Positions 1-9,820 are shown, counted from the first letter of the stretch. The stretch: DNA of 64,000 nucleotides from Bacillus sp. NEB1478 (GCF_031582965.1 NZ_CP134049.1:2170001-2234000), one strand, 5' to 3'. The notes: a model not told the origin generated them from the letters alone. Numbers and translations: made by a program.

Positions 1-1107
1 TCCCTTTAAAAAATCACGTATTAATTCTTCTGCGTCTGCTTCATACATGTCGTCCGGCACATTTTGACCATTTGTTATATATCCAATAGAAACGCCATGT
101 ATGACAGCTAAATTCACTAATGCTCCATATGTGGCCGTTTCATCTCTTTTAGTGAAAATCACTTTATCGACAGGAAGACTACTAAATTGGTTATATATCG
201 TTTCCATATCTTTAAATTTTGAGGTCAGAGATAATACAAGATAGTTTTTCATATCTTTATCAAAATTCACGATATTTTGAAGCTCTTCAACATAAAACCG
301 ATTTAAAAAATTTCTTCCTGCAGAATCTACCAGAACAAGATCATAGTCTATAAACTTTTCTTTTGCTTTTCTAAAATCATCCGCTGTATAAGCGATCTCA
401 CATGGAACATTGAGAATTTCCGCATAAGTTTTTAGTTGTTCAATCGCGGCAATCCTGTAAGTATCTGTTGTAATAAAAGCGACCTTCTTACCATCCTTTA
501 AAACGGCTTTCGCTCCGATTTTAGCGATTGTTGTGGTTTTACCTACACCAGTAGGTCCGATTAAATTTAAAAATTTTGTTTCGTATCGAAAGCCCCCAAA
601 CTCACTTTTTTTCATGCGGGCACTTAGCCAATCTGTCAGCCACTTATTCCAATCGTATTTTTTTGCTTCTTCTTGATCAAATGATTCATACTTTTTATTC
701 ATTACATCGATGAGTTCATCTATTAAACTCGCATCTACTTCATGTTCCATAAAGTATGTACGCCATTCTTCAATCAAATCCGGTAAATCTTTTTGCTCTT
801 TGTTTTGATTACTTAACGTTTGCACCATTTTTTTTAGCTGCCTGATTTCCTGGGTAAGCTCTGTATCTTGAGGTTTTTCCGTCGTCACTGGCGTTTTATC
901 AGGAAAGACGGATTTTTTAACTGATCGATATTCAACATCCTGATCAAGTCCTGCAAAAACCTCTACATTCTTTTTTGTGAAAAATCCGAGGAAGCCCCCA
1001 ACCTGTACTTCTCTCGTATTTAAAATAACGGCCCCGCTGCCAAGGTCTGCCCTTACCAATTTCATAGCTTCCGGCAGGTTGCTGGCTGAGTACTTTTTTA
1101 CTTTCAT
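1..1107 (-). CDS. flhF: Flagellar SRP-type GTPase FlhF (partial, C-terminus cut by window edge)
   Basis: SRP-family GTPase that helps set flagellar number and placement in Bacillus. I translated 369 codons from ATG at 1107; the frame is open to base 1, so the last few residues lie outside. An N-terminal region of about 170 residues precedes the NG GTPase domain. The P-loop [10 protein letters not shown] is at about residues 183-192 and is followed by the family motifs TTDTYRIAA and DSAGR. The start overlaps the flhA stop by one base (TAATG), so the two are probably translationally coupled. Placement directly after flhA matches the Bacillus fla/che order. The identity is secure; only the extreme C-terminus is unseen. 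Confidence 0.95.
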   Translation of the reverse strand, partial: MKVKKYSASNLPEAMKLVRADLGSGAVILNTREVQVGGFLGFFTKKNVEVFAGLDQDVEYRSVKKSVFPDKTPVTTEKPQDTELTQEIRQLKKMVQTLSNQNKEQKDLPDLIEEWRTYFMEHEVDASLIDELIDVMNKKYESFDQEEAKKYDWNKWLTDWLSARMKKSEFGGFRYETKFLNLIGPTGVGKTTTIAKIGAKAVLKDGKKVAFITTDTYRIAAIEQLKTYAEILNVPCEIAYTADDFRKAKEKFIDYDLVLVDSAGRNFLNRFYVEELQNIVNFDKDMKNYLVLSLTSKFKDMETIYNQFSSLPVDKVIFTKRDETATYGALVNLAVIHGVSIGYITNGQNVPDDMYEADAEELIRDFLKG

Positions 1108-3140
1108 TAAATATTCACCACCCCTACACTTTTAACTTCCAATTCTGGCTCCAATTCGTTATAAGACAATACTGGAACATCAGGCAAGTATCTTTCGATC
1201 AGCTGCCGTACGTACATCCTAACAGCGGGAGAACATAAAATGACGAGAGATTGATCAAATGTCCTTCCTGTTTCAAGTTCTCGTGTTATGCTGTCAAAAA
1301 TCATTTGCGAGTCATTTGGATCAAGTGATAAATAGTTGCCGTGCTCAGTTTGCTGAACAGAGTCAGCAATTCTCTTTTCTACAGATCCGCCTAAAGTAAT
1401 AACATGCAGCGGCTCGTTTTCAACTGTATAGCTTTTTGAGATTTGTCTGGACAGGCCTTGACGTACATACTCCGTTAGAAGATCAGTGTCTTTCGTCATT
1501 TTTGCAAAATCAGCCATTGTTTCAAAAATAACGGCAAGATTACGTATGGAAATGCGTTCTTTTAAAAGCTTAGATAATACTTTTTGTACTTCCCCAATCG
1601 TCAGAGCATCAGGAGTAACTTCTTCCACAACTGCAGGATAAGTTTCTTTTAAATGTTCAACTAATTGCTTCGTTTCCTGACGACCAATTAATTCATGTGC
1701 ATGTTTCTTTATTATTTCTGTAAGATGAGTTGAGACGACTGAAGGCGGATCTACTACGGTATAGCCAGAGAATTCAGCACGCTCTTTCATTTCTTCACCA
1801 ATCCAAATGGCTGGCAATCCAAATGCAGGTTCCATTGTTTCAATACCTTGTATTTCCTCGTCTTCTATACCGGGACTCATAGCTAAATAATGATCTAGTA
1901 AAAGTTCACCTTTAGCGACTTGGCTGCCTTTAATTTTGATTCTATACTCATTAGGCTGCAGCTGGATGTTATCGCGGATTCGAACGACCGGTACGATCAT
2001 TCCAAGTTCGAGTGCCAGCTGTCTCCTTATCATGACAATTCTGTCCAGGAGATCTCCGCCTTGAGAGGTATCTGCAAGCGGAATCAAACTATATCCAAAT
2101 TCAAACTCAATCGGGTCAATTTGCAGGAGATTCACAACTGATTCTGGACTTTTCAGCTGTTCCGTTTGTATATCTTCCTCGACAACTTCTTCTCTTTCTT
2201 TCTGTTCGCGTTCAGCTTTCAATAATAAATATCCACCAACAGCAAGCATGCCTCCTACAGCTAAAGTGAAAAAGTCGTTGATTGGTGTAAAAAGTCCAAG
2301 CATGATAATCGTACCGCCAGCTACAAACAACATGATCGGATATGCCAAAAGCTGCTTTGTAATATCAAATCCAAGGTTTCCTTCTGAAGCTGCGCGTGTA
2401 ACGATAATACCTGTTGCTGTAGATATAATTAGTGCAGGAATCTGAGACACTAATCCATCCCCGACAGTTAATCTAGTAAAAGTTTCTGCACTTTCACCAA
2501 AGCTATAACCCATTTGGACCATTCCAATAATAATTCCAAAGAGCATGTTAATGAGAACGATGATAATACCAGCTATTGCATCCCCTTTTACGAACTTACT
2601 AGCACCATCCATCGCACCATAAAAATCCGCTTCACGTTCAACCGTTTCACGTCTTTCTTTCGCTTCTCGATCTGATATCATACCTGCATTAAGATCAGCA
2701 TCTATGCTCATTTGTTTACCAGGCATGGCGTCCAAGGTGAATCTTGCGGCAACCTCAGATACACGTTCAGACCCTTTTGTTATTACGATAAATTGAATAA
2801 TAACAAGTATAAAAAACACGACTATACCAACAAGTATGTTACCTTGAACTACGAACTCCCCAAATGTATGTACCACATTACCAGCTTTACCATGCGAAAG
2901 GATGCTTCTAGTAGTAGATACATTCAGCCCCAGTCTAAATAGGGTAACAAGCAAAAGTAAGGAAGGGAAAATTGAAAATTCCAGAGGTTTTGTAGTGTTC
3001 ATGGCAATTAAAATGATTAATAGCGCCAGAGATATATTTATTATGATCAAAAAGTCCAACATAAAAGTCGGCATCGGTATGACGAGCATGGCAATGATTA
3101 AAATAACACCTGCCAAAACACTTATGTCTCTAGCTTTCAT
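1107..3140 (-). CDS. flhA: Flagellar type III export gate protein FlhA
   Basis: Inner-membrane component of the flagellar export apparatus; its cytoplasmic domain forms the ring that docks chaperone-substrate complexes. At 677 residues it has the usual family length. The first ~320 residues carry multiple hydrophobic segments and the conserved FHIPEP-family region (around GDGLVSQIPALIISTATG). A charged linker (KAEREQKEREE) leads to a soluble C-terminal domain. An AGGAGAGAA ribosome-binding site precedes the ATG. It lies between flhB and flhF as in B. subtilis. Confidence 0.97.
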   Translation of the reverse strand: MKARDISVLAGVILIIAMLVIPMPTFMLDFLIIINISLALLIILIAMNTTKPLEFSIFPSLLLLVTLFRLGLNVSTTRSILSHGKAGNVVHTFGEFVVQGNILVGIVVFFILVIIQFIVITKGSERVSEVAARFTLDAMPGKQMSIDADLNAGMISDREAKERRETVEREADFYGAMDGASKFVKGDAIAGIIIVLINMLFGIIIGMVQMGYSFGESAETFTRLTVGDGLVSQIPALIISTATGIIVTRAASEGNLGFDITKQLLAYPIMLFVAGGTIIMLGLFTPINDFFTLAVGGMLAVGGYLLLKAEREQKEREEVVEEDIQTEQLKSPESVVNLLQIDPIEFEFGYSLIPLADTSQGGDLLDRIVMIRRQLALELGMIVPVVRIRDNIQLQPNEYRIKIKGSQVAKGELLLDHYLAMSPGIEDEEIQGIETMEPAFGLPAIWIGEEMKERAEFSGYTVVDPPSVVSTHLTEIIKKHAHELIGRQETKQLVEHLKETYPAVVEEVTPDALTIGEVQKVLSKLLKERISIRNLAVIFETMADFAKMTKDTDLLTEYVRQGLSRQISKSYTVENEPLHVITLGGSVEKRIADSVQQTEHGNYLSLDPNDSQMIFDSITRELETGRTFDQSLVILCSPAVRMYVRQLIERYLPDVPVLSYNELEPELEVKSVGVVNI

Positions 3141-3163
3141 CTGTATTCTCTCCTATTCATTCC

Positions 3164-4240
3164 TTACACTTTTTTCTTGATGCGGTAAACAAAGGCTAAT
3201 ATTTCGGCAACAGCTTTGAATAAGTCTTCTGGAATCACTCCGCCTATATCAACTTGGGCATATAGCGTTCTTGCAAGCGGCTTATTCTCTACCGTAACAA
3301 CATCATTTTCTTTCGCGACTTCTTTGATTTTTTGCGCAATAAGATCAACACCTTTAGCAACCACAACCGGTGCATCCATACCGTCCTCATATTTAAGGCA
3401 AACCGCATAATGTGTCGGGTTAGTGATGATTACATCTGCTTTAGGCACTTCTTGCATCATCCGCCTCATTGCCATCTGCCTTTGTTTTTCTTTGATTTTC
3501 CCCTTAATTTTTGGGTCACCTTCGGATTTTTTATATTCATCCTTTATGTCCTGTTTAGACATTCGTATGTTTTTTTCAAAGTCGAATTTTTGATACATAT
3601 AATCGAGAAACGCAAGAAAGAGTAAAACCACTGAAGCAGCAAATCCCATTTTTACTGCAAGCCCTCCAAATACAGGCAAGGTTGATTGAATGCTTACCAG
3701 AGACATTCTTAAGTATGTATCTCTTTCCATCCATAACACGAAGAAAGTTACTCCGCCGATCAGCACAATTTTCAACAATGATTTCGAAAGTTCAACAAGT
3801 GCACGGACAGAGTATATTCTTTTAAAACCGGATAAAGGATTCAGTCTTTCCAATTTCATTTGAATCGCTTCTGCCGAAAATAAAAAACCAATTTGGATAT
3901 AATTTCCAAGTACCCCTGCTGCCATAGCTGCAAGCATGACTGGAGCTAAAATAATGGCGACTTCGACAGACAGTTCACCAAAAAGCTTAGCAATACTCGA
4001 TTCCGAAAGATCATATAGCAGATTTTTATCCAAACCGTTAGTGAATAAGTGTAATAACCGTTCACCCATCCAACCACCCATAATCGATAAAAACATGACT
4101 GACACAAACAAAACGAGTGCTGCATTTACATCTGCGCTTTTTGCAACCTGCCCTTTCTTTCTGCTTTCATCCCTTTTTTTCGGGGTTGCTTTTTCCGTTT
4201 TTTCTTGTGAAAAATATTGAAGGTTAAATTGAAATTTCAA
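3164..4240 (-). CDS. flhB: Flagellar export switch protein FlhB
   Basis: Export-gate protein that changes substrate specificity from rod/hook to filament type after autocleavage. It has 358 residues: a basic N-terminus, four hydrophobic segments, then a cytoplasmic domain with the intact autocleavage motif NPTH at residues 274-277. Family knowledge places cleavage between N and P. FliK, the partner that triggers the switch, is encoded upstream in the same operon. The downstream half resembles the stand-alone YlqH at 31066-31341, which lacks NPTH. It starts just after the fliR stop. Confidence 0.97.
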   Translation of the reverse strand: MKFQFNLQYFSQEKTEKATPKKRDESRKKGQVAKSADVNAALVLFVSVMFLSIMGGWMGERLLHLFTNGLDKNLLYDLSESSIAKLFGELSVEVAIILAPVMLAAMAAGVLGNYIQIGFLFSAEAIQMKLERLNPLSGFKRIYSVRALVELSKSLLKIVLIGGVTFFVLWMERDTYLRMSLVSIQSTLPVFGGLAVKMGFAASVVLLFLAFLDYMYQKFDFEKNIRMSKQDIKDEYKKSEGDPKIKGKIKEKQRQMAMRRMMQEVPKADVIITNPTHYAVCLKYEDGMDAPVVVAKGVDLIAQKIKEVAKENDVVTVENKPLARTLYAQVDIGGVIPEDLFKAVAEILAFVYRIKKKV

Positions 4241-4241
4241 A

Positions 4242-5015
4242 CTAAGCAGCCCCTAACAATTCCATTAAGTTGATCATCGCATCACGCATTTGTTCAATCA
4301 GCATCTCGATGGAAACAAAAAAAGCAGGCAAAACAACTATAAATAAAACGAGTGCAATTAATATTTTTACCGGCAGACCAATTACAAAAATATTCATCTG
4401 CGGAACCGTTCGAGCTACAATACCGAGAGCTAAATCAGCTAAAAACAGTGTTCCAACGATTGGAATAGCCATCTGTAATGCAACCAGAAACATACCTGAA
4501 AAAACACTGATTATATGCTTTGCAGCACTGCCATCCCCAAAATGGATCATCGGAGAATCCAATGGCAGAAATTTATAGCTGTAAAAGATACCGTCCAAGA
4601 GCATATGATGACCGTCTGTAGCCAGCAAAAAAAGCATTGCAAAAGTATATAAGTATCTGCCCATCAATGGTGTCTGAATACCAGTCTGCGGATCGAAGAC
4701 GTTGGCAATTGCAAACCCCATCTGCAGATCTATAAATCCCCCCGCTACTTGTATCGCATAAAATACGACCGCTGCTGTAAATCCAATCGAAAGCCCAATC
4801 ATTGTTTCTTTTATTACCAGCAGCAGAAAAGATCCGTTTATTGCAATTGGATCAGGTTTAACCGTGTATAGCATGATCCACGATAAAAATAATGAAAGAC
4901 CAATTTTGTGTACCGCCGGTAAATTTTTATTCGAAAACACAGGAATTGTTAAAAAAAATGCCGATACTCTAGTTAGGATTAATAAAAACGCAGGAAAAGA
5001 CACTAAATCTATCAT
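4242..5015 (-). CDS. fliR: Flagellar export gate protein FliR
   Basis: Integral membrane subunit of the FliPQR export channel. The 257 residues are strongly hydrophobic with about six membrane segments and FliR-type features such as MGFAIANVFDPQTG and GLPVKI. It is tightly packed: it starts two bases after the fliQ stop and ends two bases before the flhB start, which suggests coupled translation. No strong Shine-Dalgarno is seen (only AGGG), fitting coupling to fliQ. Confidence 0.96.
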   Translation of the reverse strand: MIDLVSFPAFLLILTRVSAFFLTIPVFSNKNLPAVHKIGLSLFLSWIMLYTVKPDPIAINGSFLLLVIKETMIGLSIGFTAAVVFYAIQVAGGFIDLQMGFAIANVFDPQTGIQTPLMGRYLYTFAMLFLLATDGHHMLLDGIFYSYKFLPLDSPMIHFGDGSAAKHIISVFSGMFLVALQMAIPIVGTLFLADLALGIVARTVPQMNIFVIGLPVKILIALVLFIVVLPAFFVSIEMLIEQMRDAMINLMELLGAA

Positions 5016-5016
5016 G

Positions 5017-5289
5017 CTATAACCCTATGTATGAGTTTAAGTTTTGAAAAATATTCGCTGTGAACGACAATATTTGCGATAGCATCCACGGTCCAAAAAA
5101 TACAAGCCCTACTAAAACGGCCACGATTTTTGGAATAAAAGCAAGAGTTTGTTCCTGAATCTGCGTTGTCGCCTGAAAAATACTGACGATCAATCCTACC
5201 ACTAACGCTAAAGCAAGCAATGGTGCACACATGAGCAAGGTAATATAAACACCTTTTTCAGCTAGAGATATTACAAATTGAGTATCCAT
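5017..5289 (-). CDS. fliQ: Flagellar export gate protein FliQ
   Basis: Small two-helix membrane subunit of the FliPQR export channel; 90 residues is the usual length. Two hydrophobic hairpin segments flank a loop with the family motif IFQATTQIQEQTLAFIPK (about residues 37-54). It lies between fliP and fliR in the invariant fliP-fliQ-fliR order. Confidence 0.96.
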   Translation of the reverse strand: MDTQFVISLAEKGVYITLLMCAPLLALALVVGLIVSIFQATTQIQEQTLAFIPKIVAVLVGLVFFGPWMLSQILSFTANIFQNLNSYIGL

Positions 5290-5307
5290 GATTCCACCTG
5301 CTCCTTT

Positions 5308-5988
5308 TTAATAACTTAGTAATAATGACTTAACAATTAAATACCAGCCATCTACTAGTACAAAAAGTAATATTTTAAAAGGCAGCGATATCATAACTGG
5401 CGGAAGCATCATCATACCCATTGCCATCAACACACTAGCCACAACCATATCAATAATTAGAAACGGGACAAAAATCATAAAGCCCATTTGAAAAGCTGTT
5501 TTTAATTCACTGATTGCATATGCCGGAACTAACGTTGTTAAAGGAATGTCTTTAATGCTCTTAGGTTCTTGTGCTCCAGAATATTCTAAAAACAAATTTA
5601 AATCTTTTTGGCGTGTATGCTTTGACATAAATTCTTTAATGGGTATACTCCCTTTATCAAAAGCCTCTTTTTGTGTTATTTTGCCTTTCACGAGAGGCTG
5701 GATTGCCTCTTTATTTACATCTTGTATTACAGGCGCCATGATAAAAAAGGTTAAAAATAGAGCAATTCCCACTAACACTTGATTAGGCGGCATCTGCTGG
5801 GTAGCTAATGACGTTCTGACAAAAGATAGAACGATAATAATACGTGTGAAACAGGTCATGAGTATTAGAATACTAGGTGCCAGTGACAAAACTGTAAGAA
5901 GAAGCAAAAGCTGAATCGTTGTTTCCATATTTCCTGGATCAGTATTATTTAAGAAATTCAAGTCTAAACCTGGTAGTAAATTATTCAT
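5308..5988 (-). CDS. fliP: Flagellar export gate protein FliP
   Basis: Core membrane subunit of the flagellar export gate. From the ATG at 5988 it has 226 residues. This start is preferred over an in-frame upstream start at 6045 because the extra 19 residues are highly basic, unlike the family, and lie inside fliO. FliP signatures are visible: ILMTCFTRIIIVLSF near residue 45, then MGMMMLPP and PFKILLFVLVDGW near the C-terminus. The ATG overlaps the end of fliO by eight bases (ATGAATAA), implying coupled translation. Confidence 0.95.
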   Translation of the reverse strand: MNNLLPGLDLNFLNNTDPGNMETTIQLLLLLTVLSLAPSILILMTCFTRIIIVLSFVRTSLATQQMPPNQVLVGIALFLTFFIMAPVIQDVNKEAIQPLVKGKITQKEAFDKGSIPIKEFMSKHTRQKDLNLFLEYSGAQEPKSIKDIPLTTLVPAYAISELKTAFQMGFMIFVPFLIIDMVVASVLMAMGMMMLPPVMISLPFKILLFVLVDGWYLIVKSLLLSY

Positions 5989-6631
5989 TATGTTTACCTT
6001 CTTCAAACGCCTTCTCTGCTTTTTTGCGCTCCTCTTTCCGTTCACTCATAATAGAATTCAACATGTTTTTAAAGTTAACTGTCTGACCATCAGAATGTTC
6101 ACTCTTAACATGATTTTCCTTCTGCTTCAGCAATCTATCCTTCAATTGACTGGCAACTGTGCTTACATTTTGTACAGAGTGCTGTTCCATCAACAATTTA
6201 ACTTCAGCATCATCAGATACTTCTTTTAATAGTGTGATAGTATCGCCAACCCCCACAACCAATACAGAGTTCCCTGTTTTTATGAGCTGAATCGAACGAT
6301 TTTGCCCAACACCAATTCCACCAAGAGATTGCAGGTTTTTGCCATCCTGAAAACTGACTGATTTTTTTTGTATAAACTTTAATACAAAGAACAAAATGGC
6401 CAACACGATGCCTAACATGAAAATAAGCTTAACAAGCATAAAGAATGTGCTTCCACTTTCAGATTGATCTGTGACATCATTGTTTGTTTGGGTTACCGAA
6501 TCATCGCTTTTCTTTGTGTCATGTACGTTGTCCCAAACACTTTTCCCTTGACCGCTGCCTTCCGCCTGTACCACGATTGGTACAAACGAAAGGCATACTG
6601 CTGCAAAAATAATGAACAACCATTTCAACAT
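5981..6631 (-). CDS. fliO: Flagellar biosynthesis protein FliO (FliZ of Bacillus)
   Basis: Assembly factor for the FliP ring, called FliZ in older Bacillus nomenclature. The 216 residues begin with a signal-peptide-like segment (about residues 1-23), followed by a polar extracellular stretch, one transmembrane segment around 62-85 and a cytoplasmic FliO domain. That domain contains SLGGIGVGQNRSIQLIKTG followed by VLVVGVGDTITLL. The C-terminal tail is long, charged and rich in Glu/Lys. The position between cheY and fliP supports the assignment. Confidence 0.9.
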   Translation of the reverse strand: MLKWLFIIFAAVCLSFVPIVVQAEGSGQGKSVWDNVHDTKKSDDSVTQTNNDVTDQSESGSTFFMLVKLIFMLGIVLAILFFVLKFIQKKSVSFQDGKNLQSLGGIGVGQNRSIQLIKTGNSVLVVGVGDTITLLKEVSDDAEVKLLMEQHSVQNVSTVASQLKDRLLKQKENHVKSEHSDGQTVNFKNMLNSIMSERKEERKKAEKAFEEGKHNE

Positions 6632-6640
6632 GGAATGAGC

Positions 6641-7003
6641 CTATCCCAATGTTTTCTTAATTGCTTCAATTACACGGTCAGCTGCAAATGGTTTTACGAT
6701 AAAGTCCTTTGCGCCTGCCTGAATTGCATCGATTACCATAGCTTGCTGGCCCATAGCTGAACACATAATGATTTTTGCATCTGGTGTAGTCTTTCTGATT
6801 TCTTTTAATGCTGTTATTCCATCCATTTCAGGCATTGTAATATCCATCGTTACAAGATCAGGTTTTAATTCAGCAAATTTTTCAATAGCTTGTGCTCCAT
6901 CTGCTGCTTCCCCTACTACATCAAATCCGTTTTTCACTAGAATATCCTTAATTATCATTCTCATAAATGCTGCATCATCTACGATTAAAATACGTTGACT
7001 CAT
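6641..7003 (-). CDS. cheY: Chemotaxis response regulator CheY
   Basis: Single-domain receiver protein that, when phosphorylated by CheA, binds the flagellar switch. From ATG 7003 it has 120 residues; this start follows AGGAGGT by eight bases, whereas the codon before it is an unlikely TTG. Acidic pocket Asp9/Asp10, phosphoacceptor Asp54 (TMDITMPEMDG), Ser82 and Lys104 are all present. No output domain is present. It sits downstream of fliY, which encodes the CheY-P phosphatase, as in B. subtilis. Confidence 0.97.
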   Translation of the reverse strand: MSQRILIVDDAAFMRMIIKDILVKNGFDVVGEAADGAQAIEKFAELKPDLVTMDITMPEMDGITALKEIRKTTPDAKIIMCSAMGQQAMVIDAIQAGAKDFIVKPFAADRVIEAIKKTLG

Positions 7004-7023
7004 CAAAATGACCTCCTGTTTTT

Positions 7024-8154
7024 TTATTTAAGTTGTTCTAAACGATCTCGCTGGCTTAATATTTCTGTTACACGAACACCAAAATTCTCATCAATGACGA
7101 CGACTTCTCCTTTTGCGATCATTTTATGATTCACAAATATATCAACAGGTTCACCCGCTAGCTTGTCTAATTCAATAATGGAACCTGCCGACATCTCTAA
7201 AATGTCTTTGATCGTCTTTTTTGTTCTTCCTAGTTCCACAGTCACTTGAAGAGGAATATCTAATAACATATCCAAATTCTTTGATTCTGACTGTCTTGAC
7301 CCAAAATCATCAAAATCTGAAAAACTGGCAGGCTGTACAGAAACATCTCTCATCGACGGCTGATAAGATGGCTGTGAATGTACATCATTCCTCATAGCAG
7401 GCGCTTGATATTCAGGTTGATTCTTTTGTTTGATAGGCTCTTCTACCAGATTATAATCGGCAACAGGTGCTTGTTCAGCTACAGGTTCAGGATTCATTAA
7501 CCTATGTACAAGACTCTTTGAAAATTCAGCATCGATCAATTGCATGATATTGGAATCGATCAAATCTCCAACTTTCAAACGAAAAGATACTTTTACTAAT
7601 ATTTCTTCATTCGGAATTAAACTATTGTCAGATTCAACATCCAAAAAATCTATCTTAGGAGGTGATATATCCACTTTTATATTAAACATCGTTGACATGG
7701 AAGTAGATGCAGACCCCATCATTTGGTTCATTGCCTCACCAACTGCACTAAGCTGGAGTTCACCAAAGTCAGGTGAAGGATTCGTTCCTTCTCCGCCTAA
7801 CATTAAATCTGCAATGATCTGAGCATCTGTTTTTTTTATAACGAGCAAATTTGCTCCTTCAATACCTTCTGTATACGTAACTTGAACGGCAACATGCGGT
7901 ATAGGGAATTCATCCTTCAGTTCATCTCTTTTAACAACTGAGACTACAGGTGTCGTAATCTCTACCTTTTGATTTAATAGAGTTGATAGAGCAGTTGCGG
8001 CACTTCCAAACGATATATTTCCAATCTCACCTAATGCATCTTTCTCAATAGTAGATAGATAATCTTCACTCGGGTCTACTATGGACGAGGAAGAACTTCC
8101 ACCATTCAGCAAAGCATCAATTTCATCTTGTGACAGCATATCCCCACTTACCAT
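7024..8154 (-). CDS. fliY: Flagellar switch phosphatase FliY
   Basis: C-ring component that also dephosphorylates CheY-P. It has 376 residues. The N-terminus carries the CheY-binding motif LSQDEIDALLNGG. A CheC-like domain (about 35-215) has two active-site motifs, EIGNI and EAMNQ, each keeping its Glu and Asn. A variable linker rich in Gln, Pro and Ser follows, then a C-terminal SpoA/FliN domain (about 290-370). The ATG overlaps the end of fliM by seven bases and a GGAGG lies within the last codons of fliM. Confidence 0.97.
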   Translation of the reverse strand: MVSGDMLSQDEIDALLNGGSSSSSIVDPSEDYLSTIEKDALGEIGNISFGSAATALSTLLNQKVEITTPVVSVVKRDELKDEFPIPHVAVQVTYTEGIEGANLLVIKKTDAQIIADLMLGGEGTNPSPDFGELQLSAVGEAMNQMMGSASTSMSTMFNIKVDISPPKIDFLDVESDNSLIPNEEILVKVSFRLKVGDLIDSNIMQLIDAEFSKSLVHRLMNPEPVAEQAPVADYNLVEEPIKQKNQPEYQAPAMRNDVHSQPSYQPSMRDVSVQPASFSDFDDFGSRQSESKNLDMLLDIPLQVTVELGRTKKTIKDILEMSAGSIIELDKLAGEPVDIFVNHKMIAKGEVVVIDENFGVRVTEILSQRDRLEQLK

Positions 8155-9143
8155 TGATCCTCATCCTCCTTAATAAAATCCAGTATTTGCACAGCCATTC
8201 TTTTCTTTACCTTACCTGGCTGTCCATAAAATTTTGGATTGTTTTCCACTTTTATAACAACTGGTGCATTAATTTTTTGGTCAAGCTCTATGCAATCTCC
8301 GAGCGAAAGATGTAAAAATTCTTCAATTGACATCTCTGAAGATCCAAGCTCAACTTTAAAAGGCAAAAAAGCGTTTTTAAGTTTTTGTTCAATAAATTCC
8401 GTTTCACCAGGAACGCGTTTCTTTTGTTTATTATTCTGCATCCAATGATGAACAGAAAGTTTGGGAATGATCGGTTCGATTACAACGTGAGGAAGACAGA
8501 TGTTAATCATTCCCGAAGTTTCCCCAATTGTAGTATTTAATGAAATAACAACAACTGTTTCATTAGGAGATACCATTTGCAAAAATTGCGGGTTTACTTC
8601 CAGGTCCAGCATGAATGGATCCAGATCAATTACGCTTGACCAAGCTTCTTTAAAACTTTCAAGGGTATTCTCAAAAAGCTGTGTCATTATCTTTGTTTCA
8701 ATCTCGGTTAAATTTTCAATCTTATTCATACCAGTTCCGCTTCCGCCCATAACTCTGTCCAGCATTGAATAGGCGATGTTCGGATTAACTTCCATTAATA
8801 TGCGTCCTTCAAATGGGTGTGCTTCAAACACGTTTAACAATGTCATCTTCGGTACAGATCGAATAAATTCCTCATATGGAAGCTGGTCTACAGAAGCGAC
8901 ACCTATTTGTACATATGTTCTTAACTGTGCAGAGAAATAAGTGGTCAATAACCTTGCAAAGTTTTCATGAAGTCTAGTCAAACTTCGAATTTGATCTTTT
9001 GAAAAACGAAGTGCCCTTTTAAAATCGTAAACTTTTACTTTTTTCTCAGTTTCCTCTTTTTTTAGCTCTTCAGCATCCATCTCTCCAGTTGAAAGCGCGG
9101 AAAGAAGAGCATCAATTTCATTTTGTGATAAAACATCTACCAA
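8148..9143 (-). CDS. fliM: Flagellar motor switch protein FliM
   Basis: C-ring protein that binds CheY-P and sets rotation direction. I choose TTG at 9143 (331 residues). AGAGGTGA lies about six bases upstream and the resulting N-terminus MVDVLSQNEIDALL aligns with the short Bacillus FliM N-terminus. The upstream in-frame GTG at 9152 would sit inside the Shine-Dalgarno. The N-terminal EIDALL motif is the CheY-P docking peptide; a CheC-like middle domain and a C-terminal SpoA domain follow. Confidence 0.96.
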   Translation of the reverse strand: MVDVLSQNEIDALLSALSTGEMDAEELKKEETEKKVKVYDFKRALRFSKDQIRSLTRLHENFARLLTTYFSAQLRTYVQIGVASVDQLPYEEFIRSVPKMTLLNVFEAHPFEGRILMEVNPNIAYSMLDRVMGGSGTGMNKIENLTEIETKIMTQLFENTLESFKEAWSSVIDLDPFMLDLEVNPQFLQMVSPNETVVVISLNTTIGETSGMINICLPHVVIEPIIPKLSVHHWMQNNKQKKRVPGETEFIEQKLKNAFLPFKVELGSSEMSIEEFLHLSLGDCIELDQKINAPVVIKVENNPKFYGQPGKVKKRMAVQILDFIKEDEDQW

Positions 9144-9175
9144 GAGTCTCACCTCTTTTCATGGAGTTTTATTAA

Positions 9176-9604
9176 TTATTGAATTATTTTCTGTGTCGTG
9201 TAGACTCTCACTATTTTTCCTTCTTGCATAAGTTTTGAGATTTTATCTTTTAGAACATCTTCAAGGTGAATTAAACCTTTTTGCCCAGATAAATCGGCTG
9301 TTTCCATGTTGGAAATTTCATAGATAATCAGATTGTTCACTTGAAATAGTCGTTTTTCTAACTCTTCCTTAGCATCTGTGTTTTCAGCTTGAATCTTAAA
9401 TTTTATTTTGATATATGCCTGATCTGATAAGTTCGTTGTAATTTCTTCTGTTTCTACCATTAATTCTTCAAGGTCTTCAGCTGTTGGCTCGGCTGCTTCT
9501 GTTTTAGGTGAAAATTGTTTGAAAGCAAAATAGCCTGCTGTACCAATAAGTGATATTGCTAAAAGCATCGAGACCATAATCGTCACTGCTTTGTTTTTAC
9601 CCAA
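9176..9604 (-). CDS. fliL: Flagellar basal-body protein FliL
   Basis: Membrane-anchored protein associated with stator units around the basal body. It has 142 residues with one N-terminal transmembrane segment (about 8-28), an acidic linker and a periplasm-side FliL domain. It starts with TTG at 9604: the stretch GGGAGGATCTGTAG immediately precedes it, giving a good ribosome-binding site that overlaps the end of flbD. Order flbD-fliL-fliM is as expected. Confidence 0.94.
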   Translation of the reverse strand: MGKNKAVTIMVSMLLAISLIGTAGYFAFKQFSPKTEAAEPTAEDLEELMVETEEITTNLSDQAYIKIKFKIQAENTDAKEELEKRLFQVNNLIIYEISNMETADLSGQKGLIHLEDVLKDKISKLMQEGKIVRVYTTQKIIQ

Positions 9605-9820
9605 CTACAGATCCTCCCTTTTATTACTCTTCATCGGAAGCAAAGTAATATCCCGATAAAACGCAGTTATCTTTTCCGTAACTGCTGCTTCACTTTCCTT
9701 CACCACAAACTTCTTCCCTGTCGTTAACGTAATTGTAGTATCAGGAAAAGATTGAATCTGTTCGATATAAATCGCATTCAAAGTGAAACTATTACCATTT
9801 AACTGTGTTAATGAAATCAT
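9605..9820 (-). CDS. flbD: FlbD/SwrD-family flagellar protein
   Basis: Small cytoplasmic protein; the Bacillus homologue SwrD (YlzI) promotes motor power and swarming. The 71 residues begin [17 protein letters not shown] and match the FlbD family, with the conserved [13 protein letters not shown] segment. Its translation start is unusual. No Shine-Dalgarno lies within 20 bases of the ATG; the nearest (AAGGGAGG) is about 35 bases upstream, separated by a 10-bp hairpin. A seven-codon reading frame ends in an ATGA overlap with this start. Confidence 0.9.
   Translation of the reverse strand: MISLTQLNGNSFTLNAIYIEQIQSFPDTTITLTTGKKFVVKESEAAVTEKITAFYRDITLLPMKSNKREDL

Noticed and set aside
5012..5230. 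72-codon minus-strand frame overlapping fliQ
   Set aside because: Alternative frame of fliQ; fliQ itself has full family homology and correct placement.
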